Assembly (NCBI GenBank): GCA_015709215.1
Contig: JACCQN010000036.1
Location: 1-34,484 of the forward strand
Reading direction: 5' to 3'
Origin: Bacteroidales bacterium
GTDB lineage: Bacteria > Bacteroidota > Bacteroidia > Bacteroidales > F082
Length of the DNA: 34,484 bases
Part shown: positions 1-8,311 of the stretch, one piece after another
How positions within the stretch are numbered: the stretch's first letter is position 1
Layout: each line of letters begins with the position of its first letter
Made by a program: the position numbers and the translations under genes
Notes under the pieces: generated by a model
Databases searched by the model: none
What the model was told of the DNA's origin: nothing
What the model saw: the letters and a program-made list of their open reading frames with translations, nothing else

Positions 1-2413
1 TTCGTTTTTTACTGATGGGTGAAAAATTTGTAAGAATGTGATTGAACTCTGTATGATCTGAAAATCCTTTAGGTTTAAATGTGGTTTTATTTTCACCGTT
101 ACCTGTAACTAAGGCAACATGTACATTCAATTCTTCTTTAATCCATTGATAAAGGCTTTCATACAGATATTTTGCTGTATCGGCAAATGCAGTGAAAACA
201 ACAACTTTCTTATTCTCTGTTCCTAATTTTGTTATAGTTGGATTTGTGACTTTTTGCTTAATTAATTTTTTCAGTTCTTTCAGTTTTGCATCACGACCGG
301 CATCTACATCTTTTGCTCTTAGAAGCAGTTCATACAACTGGTCTTTATCCTCCTGCATGGCCGCCTTCCATTCATCCAGTTTCAAATGGTTCATTTTAAA
401 AGTCAGTTTTTCACCAACTTCCAATGCCTCTCTTAAATCATCATCTTCGATAGCGTCAATATCAATATCTTCTATCTCAATATCAGGATTCTCACCTTTA
501 TATTTTTGGAATCTTTCAATTCGTTTTTCTAAGTTTTCAATGCGGTTAATGGTTCTTTTGAGGGTTTCAGTAAATGAATAGATTGAACTTTCAAGCCGTT
601 TCATGAAGTTCACTTTCATCATACCAATCAAATAACTTTCACGTTGCTCCTGCGAAAACATTTTAACAGCAGCCGGACCAGATTTTTTCAACACCTTTTC
701 TTCGTACAAAGCTTTATATTCAGGTAATACAAATGCACTTGGACTAAAATGAACTAATTTATACTTGCTTATTTTCTCGTTCAATTTGTCGTAAGGAAGG
801 AATTTCCCGGCTGTATCAATACCCGGAAATATAGAATGTACTGGTTCATGTTCAGGAAAACCGCCAATACGGTTCATTTCTTTTTCGTAGTATTTTGTAA
901 TATGCTTTCTTGAACGGGCAATTGTTAACGCATCTAATAACTTAAAGAAGGCTGAATCTAAATCGTTCAATAAATCCCTGGTAGTTCTTTCTTCCTTCAT
1001 TCTGGCTTTTGCCCAATTGGTAAATCGCAATTGCGATTGTTTCAGCAACTCCGCAATGCTTTCAATTCCCAGCCTACCATCGTCATCACCGGCAAATGCA
1101 TTATCATTTTCTGCTGTGATATACATTAACTGATTACGAAGGTCTTTCAGTTCGTTGTTGACGGGAGTTGCACTTAATAAAAGGACTTTTGTTTTTTTTC
1201 CTCCTAAAATAATGTCTTGCATCAACCTCTCATAGCGGCTTTTGCGGATTGTGTTACCTTCTTCGTCTTTTTTCCCTTTTTTGTTATTTCTGAAATTATG
1301 GCTTTCATCAATAACAACCAAATCATAAGCGCCCCAATTGAAATTTGATAAATCAATGTTATCGGCTTCCGTAAAACCTTTCTCTCTGCTTAAATCTGTA
1401 TGATACATCACCGTGTAGGAAAAACGATCTTGAGGAAATGGATTTAATGTGTGGTTTTTGTGAGCCTGATAAACTGTCCAGTTATCCCTTAGTTTTTTTG
1501 GTGTTAAAACTAAAATACGATAATTAAGCCTTTCAAAATACTTGATTATTGCCAATGCTTCATAAGTTTTACCCAAACCAACACTGTCGGCAATAATACA
1601 ACCGTTGTATTTAAGAATCTTGTTTATTGCACCCCTTACACCGTGTTGTTGAAAGGTAAATAGTTCTTTCCAGATTTGTGAATCATATAAATTGGCTTTG
1701 ATGTCAGACAAACCCGAGGTATCAGTTTCATTCAGGTATTGTTCGAAAATATGAAACAAGGTTTTGTAATAGATAAATTCCGGGCTATTGTCTCTGTATA
1801 ATAGTTCGATGTACTTTAAAACCTGCTCCCGTACATCTTCTACTTCAACATCAGGCATTTCATTATTCCATAGTTTATCAAACCAATCTTTTAAGTCCGA
1901 TAAGTCCCGCTTATCATTCACAACAAGGTTTAGTTCGATGTTAGGTCTTGAACCCAACCCAAGTCCATTTACTGTAAAATTAGAACTCCCCGTTACAGCC
2001 TCTTCAACTCCATTTTGTTTTTCAATATGATACAATTTTCCATGGAGAAAGTCTGGACGAACCATAGATTTAATATCAACCTTTTCCTTTATCCAATTGC
2101 TGCATTGTTTTGCTAAAACTTTCTGCTGCAACCTGTTTTCAATAGGAATGACTAATTGGTCATCTTCAATTTTGTATGACTTTGCTACTGTGGTTGAAGA
2201 AACGTTTTTAATAAATCTGGGCTCCCCAAAAAGCAAACGTAATGATTTTATGTTATCAAGTTGTGGTTTGAGTTTTTCATACGCATAAATGGTGAAGTAT
2301 GCTGTTACAAAAGACAGATTGGATTCATTTTCAATACCATCAACTAAAAAATTGCCAACACTTCCGTTTGAGAAATTGTCGCGAATACTACTATGATTAT
2401 ATTTTTCTTTCAT
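1..2413 (-). CDS. PLD-type nuclease fused to SNF2-family helicase (3' end beyond window)
   Basis: The frame is open from the ATG at 2413 to the window edge, giving 804 codons with the C-terminus missing. The N-terminal ~200 residues carry a phospholipase-D-like signature: HGK at 124-126, then TGSSN at 141-145, with Glu (131) where the classic HxKx4D motif has Asp. A superfamily 2 helicase core follows: Walker A DSVGLGKT with Lys282, DESH at 369-372, SAT at 414-416, and a start of the second RecA-like domain (VVVFTAF, about residue 738). Motifs V and VI lie outside the window. A single chain combining a PLD nuclease with a helicase recalls type IV restriction enzymes such as SauUSI, although this helicase looks SNF2/HepA-like. 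It most likely acts on DNA as a defence nuclease. Neighbouring defence genes would be off the left edge; the gene upstream is unrelated. Confidence 0.85.
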   Translation of the reverse strand, partial: MKEKYNHSSIRDNFSNGSVGNFLVDGIENESNLSFVTAYFTIYAYEKLKPQLDNIKSLRLLFGEPRFIKNVSSTTVAKSYKIEDDQLVIPIENRLQQKVLAKQCSNWIKEKVDIKSMVRPDFLHGKLYHIEKQNGVEEAVTGSSNFTVNGLGLGSRPNIELNLVVNDKRDLSDLKDWFDKLWNNEMPDVEVEDVREQVLKYIELLYRDNSPEFIYYKTLFHIFEQYLNETDTSGLSDIKANLYDSQIWKELFTFQQHGVRGAINKILKYNGCIIADSVGLGKTYEALAIIKYFERLNYRILVLTPKKLRDNWTVYQAHKNHTLNPFPQDRFSYTVMYHTDLSREKGFTEADNIDLSNFNWGAYDLVVIDESHNFRNNKKGKKDEEGNTIRKSRYERLMQDIILGGKKTKVLLLSATPVNNELKDLRNQLMYITAENDNAFAGDDDGRLGIESIAELLKQSQLRFTNWAKARMKEERTTRDLLNDLDSAFFKLLDALTIARSRKHITKYYEKEMNRIGGFPEHEPVHSIFPGIDTAGKFLPYDKLNEKISKYKLVHFSPSAFVLPEYKALYEEKVLKKSGPAAVKMFSQEQRESYLIGMMKVNFMKRLESSIYSFTETLKRTINRIENLEKRIERFQKYKGENPDIEIEDIDIDAIEDDDLREALEVGEKLTFKMNHLKLDEWKAAMQEDKDQLYELLLRAKDVDAGRDAKLKELKKLIKQKVTNPTITKLGTENKKVVVFTAFADTAKYLYESLYQWIKEELNVHVALVTGNGENKTTFKPKGFSDHTEFNHILTNFSPISKKR

Positions 2414-2563
2414 TTGGTCTCTAAAGTATCGAAAATTGTTGAATTGGTGTCATCTAGTGTGTCAGCAAAATTGCACTCTTTGAGAAAGCTTTGGTGGCAG
2501 CATTGGCAAGTGGGGCTTTGTCAATGTGTGCAATGTGGGGTGGTATTTGATTAAAAAAATGTG

Positions 2564-2580
2564 TCCCGATTGCATCGGGA
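2564..2580. repeat. Short perfect inverted repeat
   Basis: TCCCGAT-TGC-ATCGGGA is a perfect 7-bp stem with a 3-nt loop. It lies in non-coding sequence about 150 bp upstream of the helicase start. No U-run follows on either strand, so it is not an obvious terminator. It may be a member of a dispersed palindrome family. Confidence 0.6.
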
Positions 2581-3308
2581 TAAACTACGGGCAAAAAATA
2601 AAAAACATCTAGTCGGCTTGAGTGTCGGTTTTTTTGTCGTGTCAATATTTCGTTTTTCTGTCCTTTCACAATGGTTTACTTTTCAATTTCTCTATGTCGT
2701 TGTCTGTCTCTTACACTTGGTGGTAACTCGTTTTTATGACCCCTTTATGTCTTTTAAATATACCATCTCAGTTAATTATGACGACAATTGACCATTTTTG
2801 TGTACATTATTTTATAGTTTGCTTTTGGTTTCGTCACCTCAAATTTAAACATATTTCCATATCATCTAAAAGATTTGACATTTTTTTGATATTTGCCCTG
2901 CTTAACCATGTGTATATTTCGGCGGTTTTGCTTGAGGCATGCACCCTTCCAGCGTCAATCGAAGCTCAGTACCCTTCTACATATGATGCGTGACAAAAGT
3001 ATGCCTGAACATATGTCGCGTAACCTTGCGTTTTATGTTAGCTTTTTCTGCAAGTCTTTCCAGTATCTTTGCTATGCTTATTCCGAAGTATTTCCCTTTG
3101 TTTTGTTTCTCGATGTAGGATTCGCCCTGCTTGGTTCGTCTCTACTACAAGAAAACATAAACAAAATGTATTCAATGAATTAATCATACTTTTGATGTTT
3201 ATAATTTCGTTACCATGCGACAACTAAAGAAGTACTTTTTTTTTGTTGATTGTAAGTTCTGACAATCAGTTGATTTGAATTTTTTTTTAAATCTTTAAGA
3301 TATATGTG

Positions 3309-3339
3309 TTGCAACGTATAATGTTTCTACATACATTTG
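3309..3339 (+). promoter_or_regulatory. Candidate Bacteroidota sigma-A promoter
   Basis: TTG at 3309-3311 and TACATTTG at 3332-3339 are separated by 20 nt, close to the Bacteroidota consensus TTTG-N19-TAnnTTTG. Transcription would start near 3345, about 20 nt before the ATG at 3364. The -7 element overlaps the upstream in-frame TTG, which argues against that TTG as a start codon. Confidence 0.5.
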
Positions 3340-3363
3340 CACCGAAATTTAAATTTAGCCCGT

Positions 3364-3642
3364 ATGAATGACAAAACGACTGTTACCATAGAAATGTTTT
3401 ACACGCTAACCTGTCCAAATTGCAAAATAATGAAAAGAATGTTGGATGATGTATTGCCCCAATATGGTGATAAGTTTCAATTAAAAAAAAGCCTTGCCAA
3501 TTCACCCATGGGAATGTTTAGAACAATGAAATTAGGAATTCATTCTGTTCCGACCCTTCTCATTAATAATAAAATAGCTTTTCGGAGTGTTCCCAAAAAA
3601 GAAGAATTAATAAATACCTTAAATAGTTTTATAAATCATTAA
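3364..3642 (+). CDS. Small thioredoxin-fold protein with CPNC motif
   Basis: This 92-residue protein has the active-site motif TCPNCK near residue 17 and a cis-proline-like VPTLLIN segment in the second half, both typical of glutaredoxin/thioredoxin-fold disulfide reductases. No signal peptide is visible, so it is probably cytoplasmic. It may reduce a disulfide in a partner protein; the substrate is unknown. The reading frame can be extended to a TTG at 3337, but the ATG at 3364 is preferred because the TTG sits inside the candidate -7 element. The gene ends 11 nt before a small membrane-protein gene, so the two are likely co-transcribed. Confidence 0.75.
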   Translation: MNDKTTVTIEMFYTLTCPNCKIMKRMLDDVLPQYGDKFQLKKSLANSPMGMFRTMKLGIHSVPTLLINNKIAFRSVPKKEELINTLNSFINH

Positions 3643-3653
3643 ATTTTAGAAAT

Positions 3654-3884
3654 ATGGAAGAAAAGAAAAAACTAAGATGTCCGCTTGGTATTCCTGGTGG
3701 AATCATTGCTGCCTTAATTGGCTTAATTGGAGTAATTGTTAATATTGTAAACTTCAATTGGTTTGAATTAATTACCTCATTTGCACTCTTATTGTTAGCA
3801 CTGCCATTTGTACGGGTAACGATGATGGTTCATATGGCAAATGACAGGTTGAATGAATTAGAAAATAAATCAAAAACAAATTGA
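3654..3884 (+). CDS. Small two-span membrane protein, unknown
   Basis: The 76-residue product has a short charged N-terminus, two hydrophobic stretches (about residues 13-34 and 37-57) and a charged, hydrophilic tail. The first span is Gly/Ile-rich (PGGIIAALIGLIGVIVN). No family was recognised. It follows the CPNC thioredoxin-fold gene by 11 nt and probably forms a two-gene operon with it. A large hairpin lies 43 nt downstream. A role as membrane partner of the thioredoxin-like protein is inferred from adjacency only. Confidence 0.6.
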   Translation: MEEKKKLRCPLGIPGGIIAALIGLIGVIVNIVNFNWFELITSFALLLLALPFVRVTMMVHMANDRLNELENKSKTN

Positions 3885-3926
3885 GCAATTCCGCTCAACA
3901 GTTTGCCCCGCTCTTGATTGTGAATA

Positions 3927-3974
3927 CGGAAAATGTTGGGCTTTCATTCTCAAAATTAAAGCCAACATTTTCCG
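3927..3974. repeat. Long hairpin downstream of the two-gene operon
   Basis: A 17-bp inverted repeat with one bulged G: CGGAAAATGTTGGGCTTT (3927-3944) pairs with AAAGCCAACATTTTCCG (3958-3974) around a 13-nt loop. It lies between the stop at 3884 and the next start at 4065. No U-run follows, so it may be a processed-end structure or a dispersed palindrome rather than a classic terminator. GCTCAAC upstream and GTTAACT downstream faintly recall integron attC core sites, but the fit is poor. Confidence 0.6.
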
Positions 3975-4064
3975 GATCGGGGGTTAACTTTTAGTAAAAC
4001 TATATTTCGGATAAATCGTATATTTTAAAGTTAGAATAAAAACAAATAAATAATAAATATCACT

Positions 4065-4622
4065 ATGCTAAAAATTGGAATTATCATAGGTAGTACCCGT
4101 CCGGGACGCAATGCTGAACAAGTTGCTAAATGGGTATATGATTTTGCATCAAAAAGAAATGATGCAGAATATGAATTAATTGACCTCAAAGACTACAATT
4201 TACCATTGCTTGATGAAGCTTATCCGGCTACCTTTGGTCAATATTCGAATGAACATACAAAAACCTGGGCAGAAAAAATTAAATCGCTCGATGCTTTTAT
4301 ATTCGTCAGCGGAGAATACAACCACTCTATACCAGGGGCATTAAAAAATGCATTGGATTATTTGTATGCTGAATGGAACAACAAAGCTGCCGGTTTTGTA
4401 ACCTATGGTTCTGCTGGTGGTGCAAGAGCTGTGGAGCACCTTCGACTGGTTTTGAGCGAGTTACAAGTAGCTCATGTTCGCACTCAGGTATTGCTGTCCT
4501 TGTTTACTGATTTCGAAAATTTTAGTGTTTTTAAACCTGCGCCATTACATGCTGACAACTTAAAAACGATGTTAGACCAATTGAATAGCTGGGGAAATGC
4601 TTTAAAAACACTGAGAAAATAA
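4065..4622 (+). CDS. NADPH-dependent FMN reductase family protein
   Basis: The 185-residue flavodoxin-like protein begins with the FMN-phosphate loop GSTRPGR at residues 9-15. It also has the family motif SGEYNHSIPGALKNALDYL near residue 85 and a glycine-rich YGSAGG segment. The length is normal for the SsuE/azoreductase group. It would use NADPH to reduce FMN or, directly, quinones and nitro- or azo-compounds in the cytoplasm. It is the first gene of an operon with a DODA-type dioxygenase (10 nt downstream), a DoxX-like protein and a MarR regulator. That context suggests response to aromatic or quinone stress; the substrate is not shown by the sequence. Confidence 0.85.
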   Translation: MLKIGIIIGSTRPGRNAEQVAKWVYDFASKRNDAEYELIDLKDYNLPLLDEAYPATFGQYSNEHTKTWAEKIKSLDAFIFVSGEYNHSIPGALKNALDYLYAEWNNKAAGFVTYGSAGGARAVEHLRLVLSELQVAHVRTQVLLSLFTDFENFSVFKPAPLHADNLKTMLDQLNSWGNALKTLRK

Positions 4623-4632
4623 TTACAAATTA

Positions 4633-5442
4633 GTGAAAAAATTACCAGTATATTTTATTCCTCACGGAGGGGGCCCATGGCATGTGATGGACGATGCCAT
4701 GGGTGACCCTGTGGGATATGGGAGTTTAAGAACGTATCTTACGGAATTAGGGCAGAAGTATCGTCCTAAAATTAAAGCCATACTTTTTATTTCTGCGCAC
4801 TGGGAAGAAAATGTGCCTACTATACATTTTGGACAAAACCCTCCGATGTATTATGATTATTACGGCTTTCCGGAGTTTACCTACCAATTGCAATGGAATG
4901 CACCAGGACATCCCCAATTGGCAGAAAAAGTGGAAGCTCTTTTGAATAATTCCGGATTTAAAACAAAGCGGGAATACGATCGTGGGTTTGATCATGGAAC
5001 CTTTGTGCCATTAATGATAGCCTTCCCGGAAGCCAACATTCCTATTGTACAACTATCTTTAGTTCATTCGCTTGACCCGTCAACACATTTGGCAATAGGT
5101 AAAGCACTCGAACCCCTGCGCGAACAGGATGTACTGATTATTGGTTCGGGAATGAGCTATCATAATATGCGTGGTTTTATGTCGGGAAGTGGAGAGGTAT
5201 CAATGGTTTCCAGGCAATTTGATGAATGGCTTTCAACCACAATATTGACAGCAGATACTGAAAAAAGGGACAACTTATTAACAGGTTGGAAGGCTGCACC
5301 GGGTGCTTTAGATAGTCACCCACGCAGCGAACATTTAGTTCCGCTTTTTGTAATAGCCGGAGCAGCCGGAAAAGATATAGGAAATCAAGACTTTTCAGGA
5401 AAATTAATGGGGGTAAATATATCAGGATACAAATTTGGATAA
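4633..5442 (+). CDS. DODA-type extradiol ring-opening dioxygenase (LigB/YgiD family)
   Basis: The 269-residue protein matches the class III extradiol dioxygenase family. Likely metal or catalytic histidines are His11 (PHGGGP), His56 (SAHWEE), His121 (FDHGTF), His177 (SYHNMRGF) and His234 (SEHLVPLF). Members use non-haem Fe(II) or Zn(II) to cleave catechol-type rings such as DOPA. The start is GTG at 4633: an in-frame stop at 4612 and the absence of any ATG between them force this choice. It follows the FMN reductase stop by 10 nt and is probably co-translated with it. The substrate is likely a small catecholic compound, but this is inferred from the family. Confidence 0.85.
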   Translation: MKKLPVYFIPHGGGPWHVMDDAMGDPVGYGSLRTYLTELGQKYRPKIKAILFISAHWEENVPTIHFGQNPPMYYDYYGFPEFTYQLQWNAPGHPQLAEKVEALLNNSGFKTKREYDRGFDHGTFVPLMIAFPEANIPIVQLSLVHSLDPSTHLAIGKALEPLREQDVLIIGSGMSYHNMRGFMSGSGEVSMVSRQFDEWLSTTILTADTEKRDNLLTGWKAAPGALDSHPRSEHLVPLFVIAGAAGKDIGNQDFSGKLMGVNISGYKFG

Positions 5443-5586
5443 TATAATTATGAGAGAATTGTGGAATAAGAGATTTTTACCACCTGATTTTGCCTTTAGA
5501 AGCGGATTTCCTGAATAATTTCTTTGATACCGAAAATAATACGTAATTAATTAAATTTCAAATAATAATCTTTAAATTTTAACACA

Positions 5587-5940
5587 ATGACAACAGAAAT
5601 TTCAAAAACAAGAAAAATAGCAGCCTGGGTAATTGCAGGCTTGTTAACAGCGCAATATTTATATAGTGCAAGTGGAAAATTATTCCTTCATCCCGAACAA
5701 ATGGAACAAATGCACTTAGCCGATTGGCGAATTATTATTGCCCTTGGTGAAATTGTATCTGCCTTCTTGTACTTGTTTCCAAAAACAAATAAATTTGGAA
5801 CTTTGCTATTAAGTTCTTTCATGGGAGGTGCTATTATTCTTCACATGACAAGTGGTATGAGCCTTGCATTGCCCGTTATTGTTCTTCTTTTTGTATGGGT
5901 AGGTTTCTATTTAAGAAATCCCTATTTTTTTAAATTATAA
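5587..5940 (+). CDS. DoxX-like membrane protein
   Basis: The 117-residue protein has four hydrophobic segments and the usual small size of DoxX-like proteins, with the typical SGKLFLHPEQM stretch after the first span. DoxX family members are integral membrane proteins linked to redox homeostasis, but their chemistry is poorly defined. It lies 145 nt after the dioxygenase and 7 nt before the MarR gene, so it is probably in the same transcription unit. The 145-nt gap holds only a doubtful 22-codon frame (5450-5518). Confidence 0.75.
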   Translation: MTTEISKTRKIAAWVIAGLLTAQYLYSASGKLFLHPEQMEQMHLADWRIIIALGEIVSAFLYLFPKTNKFGTLLLSSFMGGAIILHMTSGMSLALPVIVLLFVWVGFYLRNPYFFKL

Positions 5941-5947
5941 ACTAAAA

Positions 5948-6406
5948 ATGTCTCTCGAAGAAGAAATTAAAGGGAGGTTTCGGAGTGAATACCACAAGGG
6001 GTTTATCAATTTGAGCTACACGGTCAAATTGTTAAGTTATGAGTTTCACAAGTCTCTTAAAGCACACGGTCTTACCGAACAGCAATACAACGTCTTAAGA
6101 ATACTTCGTGGTTTTCGATCTCAGGCGCCTCTTTCTATTGGTTTTATAAAACAGCGAATGCTTGACAAAGATTCGGATATAAGCCGAATTGTTGACCGAC
6201 TTTTTGAAAAAGGATTGGTTAGCCGGAAGGAAAACCCGGACGACAGACGGCAAAAATGTGTTGAAATTACTGCAATGGGCTTTGAATTACTGGACAAGAT
6301 GTTTAATTGTGAACAGAAAGCAGATACATTATTGAAAAATTTATCTATGTATGAAGTTAAACAATTGAACTACTTGATGGATAAAATAAGAGAGAATAGA
6401 GAATAA
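5948..6406 (+). CDS. MarR-family transcriptional regulator
   Basis: The 152-residue protein has a winged helix-turn-helix core: the LTEQQYNVLRIL helix near residue 42, a recognition helix around 75-90 (DSDISRIVDRLFEKGL) and a wing with NPDDRRQKCVEIT at 96-108. MarR proteins bind palindromic operators as dimers and are released by phenolic or oxidant ligands. Its place as last gene of the reductase-dioxygenase-DoxX operon suggests local autoregulation. Upstream of the operon, 4001-4025 contains an imperfect A/T-rich dyad (TATATTTCGGAT then ATCGTATA) that could be its operator; this is weak. Confidence 0.85.
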   Translation: MSLEEEIKGRFRSEYHKGFINLSYTVKLLSYEFHKSLKAHGLTEQQYNVLRILRGFRSQAPLSIGFIKQRMLDKDSDISRIVDRLFEKGLVSRKENPDDRRQKCVEITAMGFELLDKMFNCEQKADTLLKNLSMYEVKQLNYLMDKIRENRE

Positions 6407-6768
6407 GGCACTTGGACGTGAGAGATGCTGCTGGGCAAATCTGCGCTGGAACTCAATATCGCCAGAAGTGATACGCTTTTTAGCCGCTCCGTATAAGGTG
6501 TTCTTATTTTCACGTTTACTGTGATTTTTATCTCATTATTTTTTTGCTTCTTTCAACCAGTGTATTTTATATTTTTTAAGGAGAGTTTCCTATGATAGGC
6601 AAGGATTTAAGAAAAAAAGATAACTTTGTGAAAATGGTATTTAAACAAATAGTTCCAATTTAACGAATTATATATTCAGTTTACTACTGAATTCCAGTCT
6701 TAAAAACAAAGGAATTCATAAATTGCAAAAAAAATTTAACCTTATTTGATTGAATAGTCTAATATAAT
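6407..6768. other. Intergenic region with short open frames only
   Basis: No convincing gene. A 23-codon frame at 6425-6496 has higher GC than its surroundings and could be a gene relic. A 23-codon frame at 6592-6663 has a good Shine-Dalgarno sequence (AAGGAG at 6578-6583) but no recognisable product. The promoter of the flavin monooxygenase at 6769 should lie in the A/T-rich last 100 bp; no clear consensus match was found. Confidence 0.5.
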
Positions 6769-7818
6769 ATGAAAAAGAACATTGAATTCGGCATTTCCAC
6801 CTTTGCCGATGTTATGCCCGACCCACATACGGGCGTAACTATTTCACAAGCAGAACGCATTCGGCAAGTAGTTGATGACATTGTCTTAGCAGACGAGACA
6901 GGAGTTGATTTTTATGGCGTAGGCGAGCATCATCGACCGGAATTTGCAGTTTCGTCACCAGCGATAGTGTTGGCTGCGGCTGCGGGGAAAACACAGCACA
7001 TTACTTTGGGTAGCGCTGTTACTGTTTTATCAACCAGCGACCCTATTCGTGTATATCAAGACTTTGCTACACTTGACGCAATCAGTAATGGACGAGCAGA
7101 ATTGTTGGTGGGGCGTGGAGCATTTACCGAATCATTTCCTTTGTTTGGCTTCGACCTCAATCAATACGATTTACTGTTTGATGAACGACTTGAATTGTTA
7201 CTTAAAGTAAGAGACAACGAGTTCGTTACGTGGACCGGAAAGACAAGAAGTCCGATAGACAACTTAGGCGTTTATCCACGCACCGAAAAACCATTAAACA
7301 TATCTATGGCATTAGGTGGTTCGCGGAGTACAGTTATTAAAGCTGCAAAACTTGGACTCCCCGTAGTATTGGCCATGTTGGGTGGCAACATTGTTGATTT
7401 CAATAATTACGCTAAATTGTATCGCGCAGTAGCACAAGAAAGCGGGCACGATTCGGATAAATTAAAATTTAGTGTTCAAGCACACGGTTTTGTGCTTAAT
7501 GACAATAAAGAAACTGCCGAAACATTTTTCCCATACATACAATATTACAGAAATCACTTATTAGGAGAACGGGGTTTCCCACCTTATACGAGAAACGAAT
7601 TTGATTATGCACGTTCAGCAGGACAAGGGTTATTTGTAGGTGGACCCGAAGAAGTATCAGACAAAATTATGCTGCTTATCAAACATTTGAACATTGACAG
7701 ATTTATTATTCAAATGCCTTTGGCAACCATGCCACACGATATTGTTAAAGAAGCAATCGGCGTTTATGCCTCAAAAGTAATTCCGCTTGTTAAAGAGAAA
7801 ATTGAAGCGGAAGACTAA
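6769..7818 (+). CDS. LLM-class flavin-dependent oxidoreductase (luciferase-like)
   Basis: The 349-residue protein has the bacterial luciferase-like TIM-barrel pattern: N-terminal FGISTFAD strand, GVGEHHRPEF with His54-His55, the TLGSAVTVLSTSDPIRVYQ block near residue 80, and GRAELLVGRGAFTESF after it. Length is normal for the family. Such enzymes use reduced FMN or F420 and oxygen to oxidise organic substrates; the substrate is unknown. It stands alone on the plus strand with long flanks, but the FMN reductase at 4065 could supply reduced flavin. Confidence 0.85.
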   Translation: MKKNIEFGISTFADVMPDPHTGVTISQAERIRQVVDDIVLADETGVDFYGVGEHHRPEFAVSSPAIVLAAAAGKTQHITLGSAVTVLSTSDPIRVYQDFATLDAISNGRAELLVGRGAFTESFPLFGFDLNQYDLLFDERLELLLKVRDNEFVTWTGKTRSPIDNLGVYPRTEKPLNISMALGGSRSTVIKAAKLGLPVVLAMLGGNIVDFNNYAKLYRAVAQESGHDSDKLKFSVQAHGFVLNDNKETAETFFPYIQYYRNHLLGERGFPPYTRNEFDYARSAGQGLFVGGPEEVSDKIMLLIKHLNIDRFIIQMPLATMPHDIVKEAIGVYASKVIPLVKEKIEAED

Positions 7819-8311
7819 TTTAAAACGGCAGGCAAAATACAACAAGAACCGATGCTTGCACAAAGGAAGTTTAGTGGAGTCAGTTCTTTGATCTATTGAG
7901 GCCTTCAACGGATTATCAGCAAGAAGCAGAGCTACCGTATAATGGCTTGAAATTGCAGGTGAAAGCTCGGGTATGATCCTGCAAAATATTTTTGTTGCAA
8001 TACCCGGCTTGCATTTACTAATGAAATAGTTTTGACCCAACCGCCATCACATCTTTTCATCTATTCCGAAATGCTGCAAATAACAAATATATAGAATCTG
8101 CAGAAAAACTATCAATAAACTGGTATTGATTCACATAAGACAAGGTTATACTATTTTTTTGCAGGAAAATATTTGAACAATAATCCTTACATCAAATATT
8201 ACCGGAATTGTCATTTCAAGTTTTTCAGCAGACTCTATATAAACTACAGCATAACAACGAACTGTAATTACTTTTTCCAGGAGTATTAAACCAGCTCAAA
8301 GTGATACTACA
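7819..8311. other. Intergenic region between convergent genes
   Basis: No recognisable gene in 493 bp between the convergent flavin monooxygenase and outer-membrane barrel genes. Several short frames, for example one open at about 7872-7967 on the plus strand, have coding-like composition but stops in every frame, which suggests decayed sequence. No clear terminator hairpin was found. Confidence 0.45.

Larger units (their letters stand above)
2414..3363. other. Gene-poor intergenic region, about 950 bp
   Basis: No reading frame here looks like a conserved protein; the short open frames lack recognisable motifs and have skewed composition. It holds a perfect 7-bp inverted repeat with a 3-nt loop at 2564-2580 (TCCCGAT/ATCGGGA), a long T-rich stretch at 2600-2900, and the candidate promoter at 3309-3339. 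The promoter of the minus-strand helicase gene should also lie near 2414-2480, but no clear match was found. It could be decayed sequence or accessory-element flank. Confidence 0.5.

Noticed and set aside
192-581. 129-residue plus-strand frame
   Set aside because: It is the antisense shadow of the helicase coding frame, which shows clear helicase motifs on the minus strand.
2454-2669. 71-residue minus-strand frame upstream of the helicase
   Set aside because: No motif, and it spans the palindrome at 2564-2580, so it looks like chance.
3337-3363. TTG start for the CPNC thioredoxin-fold gene
   Set aside because: The TTG lies inside the candidate -7 promoter element; an ATG follows at 3364.
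3885-4064. Integron attC site
   Set aside because: The right core site mismatches the consensus and no integrase or cassette array is visible; reported only as a hairpin.
5450-5518. 22-codon frame between the dioxygenase and DoxX genes
   Set aside because: Too short, no motif and no conservation evidence.
6592-6663. 23-codon frame with a strong Shine-Dalgarno sequence
   Set aside because: No protein features, very short, and no coupled neighbour; kept only as a note in the intergenic entry.
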